DNA of 64,000 nucleotides. Origin: Gammaproteobacteria bacterium (GTDB lineage: Bacteria > Pseudomonadota > Gammaproteobacteria > Pseudomonadales > Pseudohongiellaceae). The position numbers were made by a program, and so were the translations under genes. Below, piece by piece: positions 60,584-64,000 of this stretch. Location: positions 62,001 to 126,000 of the forward strand of contig JAUXNX010000019.1 of the NCBI GenBank assembly GCA_030682575.1, written 5' to 3'. The notes beneath the pieces were generated by a model. It ran no database searches and was not told the origin of the DNA. It saw only the letters and a list, made by a program, of their open reading frames with translations. Each line of letters opens with the position of its first letter. Position 1 is the stretch's first letter.

Positions 60584-61076
60584 CCGTGGCTTCCATGGGG
60601 AAAAACTCCATCAACTTCTCCCGCGTCAGAATTCCGCTGTGCGCAGTGAAGGTGTGGTCCGCTGTGTAGAAATAGCTGCGCGGCAGTTCGCCATGCCACG
60701 CCGGGTCGATGCTGAAACGCAGACGCTCGATGAAGGCGTCCGCGAACATCCATGACTCGATGGTTTCGAGCTCGTACTCTTCCAGGATGTAGACCGCCTC
60801 TTCGCGATTCTCGATGGAATCTGTGGAAATCAGCAACAGTGGGAAGGACGGATCTTCTTTCTTCAACTCGCCGAGCATTTCCAGCTCGACACGACAGGGA
60901 AGGCAATCGACAGACCACAGGCTGACCACGAATGGCTGGTCGGCAAATTCTGCTTTCAGCTCTGCGAATGTGGCAGTACCGAAACTCTGAATATTGTCTG
61001 CGACCGATTGAGAGCTGAACAGCGGCGTGCTCACCATCGTCAGCACTGCAGCCAGCAGGAATTTATTGATGCCCAT
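60576..61076 (-). CDS. TlpA-like periplasmic thioredoxin
   Basis: A 166-residue secreted protein with a signal peptide (FLLAAVLTMVSTPLFSSQSVA) and a thioredoxin fold. The active site is Cys58-Leu-Pro-Cys61 in SLWSVDCLPCRVELEML, with a cis-Pro region at ELPRSYFY. This fits the TlpA/ResA-like group that keeps periplasmic cysteines reduced or delivers electrons for metal-site assembly. It overlaps the BNR-protein gene by 14 bp, so it belongs to the TonB receptor-BNR operon and may serve the C-x-C-C motif of that protein. Confidence 0.85.
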   Translation of the reverse strand: MGINKFLLAAVLTMVSTPLFSSQSVADNIQSFGTATFAELKAEFADQPFVVSLWSVDCLPCRVELEMLGELKKEDPSFPLLLISTDSIENREEAVYILEEYELETIESWMFADAFIERLRFSIDPAWHGELPRSYFYTADHTFTAHSGILTREKLMEFFPMEATGD

Positions 61077-62310
61077 GACTCAACTCCTTGAAGATGTAGC
61101 CGAACTCCTCGCTGGACCAACTGAGGAAAACGCCGTGCTCCGAGGATACCAGCAATGGGTGGTCGCTGGCGCGCCCGGTATTGAACAATGTTTCTGGTTG
61201 AGACCAGCTTGCACCATCATCCCGCGATTGCATCATCTGCAGTTGCGAGGCGATGCCGTTGAAACCTTTCCACACGATGTACAGAGTGCCGTCAAACGAG
61301 GCGAGGTACGGATGTCCGGCGCCTGGCGTGCCATCCACCTTGATGATGTCCTCTGCCGCGCCGTTTGCCATGTTGTAACGGCCGTAGTGAATGCCGCTGT
61401 GCAGATTACCGGCGCTGAACCAACTTATGTGGTATTCGCCCTCAGTGCTGGCTTCGACCATGCTCGGGCCGTGGTGCGGGCAGGCGTTGATGACCCAGTC
61501 GTCCACCGTGGCGCGATTCAGTCCGGTCACTTCGCCGTCGGTGCCAAGCACCGCGATGGCGTGATCGCGAATCTCTTCGTTGTAGATCTGGCGCCACAGG
61601 ATGGCGATATCGTCTTCGCCATGCGGTGCCATTGCGATACGACAGCACTCGCAACTGTTGTGCGACACGCGGAAGTTCTGCGTGAAGGTCGCGCCGAGAT
61701 CATCAGAGACGGTGTAATAGATGGCTGCACCCGGATAGGTTTCGCTGCGTGCGGCGGCAGCGTCGAGGTCGCGCTTGTCGATCCACGTCAGATAGAGCTT
61801 GCCGGAATCGGTGAGAAACAGACTGTCGAAGCGATGGCCGGTCATGAGGCCGTCGTCGTTCATGGTGCGCGGTGCTTCGAAAGTCCTGCCACCGTCAATG
61901 GAACGCGTGAAACGGATCTCGCCGGTGAAGTTCGGTGACGTTTTCGTCGTCCACGACAGCAGCACTTCGCCGCTTTCCGCGACGATGATCTTTGGTCTGT
62001 TCTCGCCGTTGTACTCGGTGTCTTCCGCCACCGCATTCACCTGTACGGGCGCGGTGTACGTCTGACCGTTGTCGTCGGAACGCGACACGAACACATGCTT
62101 GTTCTGTACAAACGCTACCCACAAACGACCATCAGCATCCAGTGTGGCGCTCGGGGCGCCGCCGCAATGGATACTGACCACATCGACACCGTGCAGCTCA
62201 CGCAACGACTGACAACTCTCTGCGGCTACATGGCTGCTCATGAAGAGAGTGCTCAGAGACAGAGCAGTCAACAGCGCAACCAGCGGCCAGGCGGCACGCT
62301 TAGAAATCAT
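61063..62310 (-). CDS. secreted BNR-repeat (sialidase-fold) protein with a C-E-C-C motif
   Basis: A 415-residue exported protein. Signal peptide WPLVALLTALSLSTLFMSSHVAA is followed by several BNR/Asp-box units (SRSDDNGQTYTAP, TRSIDGGRTFEAP, SDDLGATFTQNF, SRDDGASWSQPE) of a beta-propeller like exo-sialidases. The cluster NSCECCRIAM in the middle is unusual for a glycosidase and could bind metal or undergo redox chemistry. I see no clear sialidase FRIP motif, so sugar cleavage should not be assumed. The ATG at 62310 lies inside the end of the receptor gene; ATGs at 62325 and 62319 are alternatives. Confidence 0.75.
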   Translation of the reverse strand: MISKRAAWPLVALLTALSLSTLFMSSHVAAESCQSLRELHGVDVVSIHCGGAPSATLDADGRLWVAFVQNKHVFVSRSDDNGQTYTAPVQVNAVAEDTEYNGENRPKIIVAESGEVLLSWTTKTSPNFTGEIRFTRSIDGGRTFEAPRTMNDDGLMTGHRFDSLFLTDSGKLYLTWIDKRDLDAAAARSETYPGAAIYYTVSDDLGATFTQNFRVSHNSCECCRIAMAPHGEDDIAILWRQIYNEEIRDHAIAVLGTDGEVTGLNRATVDDWVINACPHHGPSMVEASTEGEYHISWFSAGNLHSGIHYGRYNMANGAAEDIIKVDGTPGAGHPYLASFDGTLYIVWKGFNGIASQLQMMQSRDDGASWSQPETLFNTGRASDHPLLVSSEHGVFLSWSSEEFGYIFKELSHGHQ

Positions 62311-64000
62311 AAGAGACATTCGCATAATAAGTTCGGCCAGGCCATGGGTGCGCAACATAGGAGATCTCATTCGTCACGTTGTCCACCCCGAATCCAAGAG
62401 CCACGCCGTTGGAAAAATTGTAAGTGCTCTTGAAGCCCAGGCGCGTGTAGCTATCCTGAGCGCCATAAACTCCGTCCTGGCGATCCCTGTTGTCATTGCG
62501 GCCGAAGCTGTCGCTGGCATACTGCAGATTGATTCCCGCATCCCAGTTGCTGCGCAGATGATACGTAAGCAACAGGTTGCCACGCCACTCCGGCATGCGC
62601 GGATAGACATTGCCTTCTATGCTTCTGTCGGCCGCGTTCTTCACGATTTCAGAATCGGTGAACACCATGTTGAAGCGCATCTCCAGATTGTCCACCAGCA
62701 CGTCGTCCACGTTGGCGATGAATTCCACGCCGCGCGTCTCGATCTCATCCACGGGAATGAAGGTGCGCACAGTCAGACCACCTGGCAGGGTTTCCGACTG
62801 GGATTCCACGACATCCTTCACGGTTTCCTGGAACAAATTCACTCGCAGCACGCCGTTGGCAATTTGCCGCTCCATCATGAAGTTCTGGTGAATACCATCT
62901 TCCGGTTTCAGCTCCGGATTGGCGACACTGATCGCGTTGTACGCGGAATACTGGCTGAACAACTCTTCCACGATCGGGAAGCGGTACGCCTTGCCCAGCG
63001 CGTATGCAAAGCGCCAATTATCCACCGGCTGATAACCCAGAGAAAATTTCGGAGACACTTTTCTGTCAGAAGATTTCGGCACTGCCACGAGATCAAATTG
63101 AGGGGTGGCTGCAACATCGCGCGAGAAATACCCGTTGTCACTCTCGAACGCTTCCCAGCGGACTCCCAGGCCCATGTCCCACTTCGCATTGATGTCGTAA
63201 TTCATCTGCGCGAACAGCGCATCCATCGAGGTTTCGCCACCGCTGCGGCTGGTGAAGCCATTGAAAGTCCCGGCCACATAGTTGGTGGAATTGAAGACAT
63301 CCATGTTCAATTCGTAGGCGTCATGGCGCGCACCGATGATCAGTCCCATGCCTTCGACACTCATATTGTCAAAACTCAGCTTTGCCTCCGCGCTGCGCCA
63401 GCCCGTGTCACCAAATCTGGCAACCTGCCCATTCAACGTGTAGGCCGGGTCGGACGGATTGGACAAGGATGAACGATTCTCGTCATTCAATACCTGGAAC
63501 TCATTGAGGTTGGCTTCGAAGATCACACCCTCGCTCACTTCACCACGAATCCGTAAACCAACGGACAAACTGTCACGCTGGAGTTCACTCACGCCAAGAC
63601 GCGCAGCGGGAATATTGATGCGACGACCATCCTGCACCACATTGCCACTCCACACGGAGGCGCCAGATGCATTCCTCATGTAACTGTTCGGTGAGTTGCT
63701 GCCGTTGAAGCGATCTTCGTAGGCCACGTTCAGCAGGGTTTCCCAGTTGCCGAAGTCATGACCAATCTTGATCTTGTAGTTGTCAGTGATGGTCTCCTGC
63801 ACACCAGTGTCGCCAAACCACAGACGTGAGGTTGAAAATTCGTCGTTGCCAATCACACCACCACTGACCGCAGCTGCGTTGGTGGCGCTGGAGTTGGCTC
63901 CGTAATAGAAAGTCTGCGGCTGCGACTCACTGTCCAGTCGGTTGTAGGACAGATACACGCTGGTGTCACCATATCTGTTGGCAAACCGGTCGCCGTAAGA
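62300..64000 (-). CDS. TonB-dependent receptor, C-terminal part (5' end outside window)
   Basis: About 566 residues of a beta-barrel remain. The frame is open to the right edge, reading SYGDRFANRYGDTSVYLSYNRLDSES, so the listed internal GTG at 63958 is not the true start. Barrel signatures are visible: SPKFSLGYQPVDNWRFAYALGKAYRFPIVEELF (a TonB-receptor block), NPELKPEDG, and a C-terminal strand ending YYANVSYDF with terminal Phe. The plug domain lies beyond the window. The substrate is unknown; downstream genes encode a BNR protein with C-E-C-C and a TlpA-like thioredoxin, which hints at a metal ligand. Confidence 0.88.
   Translation of the reverse strand, partial: SYGDRFANRYGDTSVYLSYNRLDSESQPQTFYYGANSSATNAAAVSGGVIGNDEFSTSRLWFGDTGVQETITDNYKIKIGHDFGNWETLLNVAYEDRFNGSNSPNSYMRNASGASVWSGNVVQDGRRINIPAARLGVSELQRDSLSVGLRIRGEVSEGVIFEANLNEFQVLNDENRSSLSNPSDPAYTLNGQVARFGDTGWRSAEAKLSFDNMSVEGMGLIIGARHDAYELNMDVFNSTNYVAGTFNGFTSRSGGETSMDALFAQMNYDINAKWDMGLGVRWEAFESDNGYFSRDVAATPQFDLVAVPKSSDRKVSPKFSLGYQPVDNWRFAYALGKAYRFPIVEELFSQYSAYNAISVANPELKPEDGIHQNFMMERQIANGVLRVNLFQETVKDVVESQSETLPGGLTVRTFIPVDEIETRGVEFIANVDDVLVDNLEMRFNMVFTDSEIVKNAADRSIEGNVYPRMPEWRGNLLLTYHLRSNWDAGINLQYASDSFGRNDNRDRQDGVYGAQDSYTRLGFKSTYNFSNGVALGFGVDNVTNEISYVAHPWPGRTYYANVSYDF

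Noticed and set aside
1-64000. tRNA, rRNA, CRISPR arrays, insertion sequences
   Set aside because: None found: intergenic regions are short, and no transposase, cloverleaf-like sequence or regularly spaced repeats were seen by eye.

Overview
The window reads as a chromosomal segment of a gammaproteobacterium with mid-50s percent GC by eye. Supporting signs are AhpC/AhpF, two-subunit GltB/GltD glutamate synthase, PBP1b with a linked TPR lipoprotein, DUF1853 and DUF1840 proteins, MgtE, and large TonB-dependent receptors with a V-T-G-S plug start. The style recalls Pseudohongiella/OM182-like or Steroidobacter-like lineages, but this is an impression and no marker gene fixes the taxonomy. I saw no rRNA, tRNA or CRISPR array.

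Layout. 1-4 kb: end of a membrane protein, an orphan DUF4160 protein, a membrane protein, a DesK/NarL-type two-component pair and a PepSY membrane protein. 4-11.4 kb: peroxide defence (ahpC-ahpF) divergent from a 1162-residue TonB-dependent receptor, then a DUF1840 protein and a hexapeptide acetyltransferase. 11.4-17 kb: a DUF5916 outer-membrane protein, then mrcB (PBP1b) and a TPR lipoprotein like LpoP. 17-24.1 kb: MarC, TspO, DUF1853, an MFS transporter, a secreted esterase and small membrane proteins. 24.3-29.7 kb: an operon for a Tat-exported molybdenum hydroxylase (FeS, Moco and FAD subunits) with a membrane cytochrome b and an unknown 133-residue protein. 29.7-36.3 kb: gltB-gltD with a promoter and a long structured leader. 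36.3-43.3 kb: a NatAB-like ABC exporter, an AI-2E family protein and two overlapping histidine kinases, the second with a degenerate ATPase domain. 43.3-49.1 kb (minus strand): an ion-transport operon of MscS-like channel, MgtE soluble-domain paralogue, MgtE and P-type ATPase. 49.1-53.3 kb: an AbrB/PIN toxin-antitoxin pair, GNAT, SIMPL protein, and a coupled TetR and methyltransferase pair. 53.2-60.4 kb: a defence island with type III restriction (res), a shortened BRO-N protein, type III modification (mod), an uncharacterised 309-residue protein and a PIN nuclease. 60.4-64 kb: a small, possibly truncated membrane ORF, a TlpA-like thioredoxin, a BNR-repeat protein and the end of another TonB-dependent receptor.

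Most worth a second look: the res-bro-mod-partner-PIN island with its shortened BRO-N gene; the orphan paired kinases; the periplasmic molybdo-enzyme whose FAD subunit carries an extra four-cysteine insertion; the MgtE cytosolic-domain paralogue; and a gltB leader with a promoter and three stem-loops.
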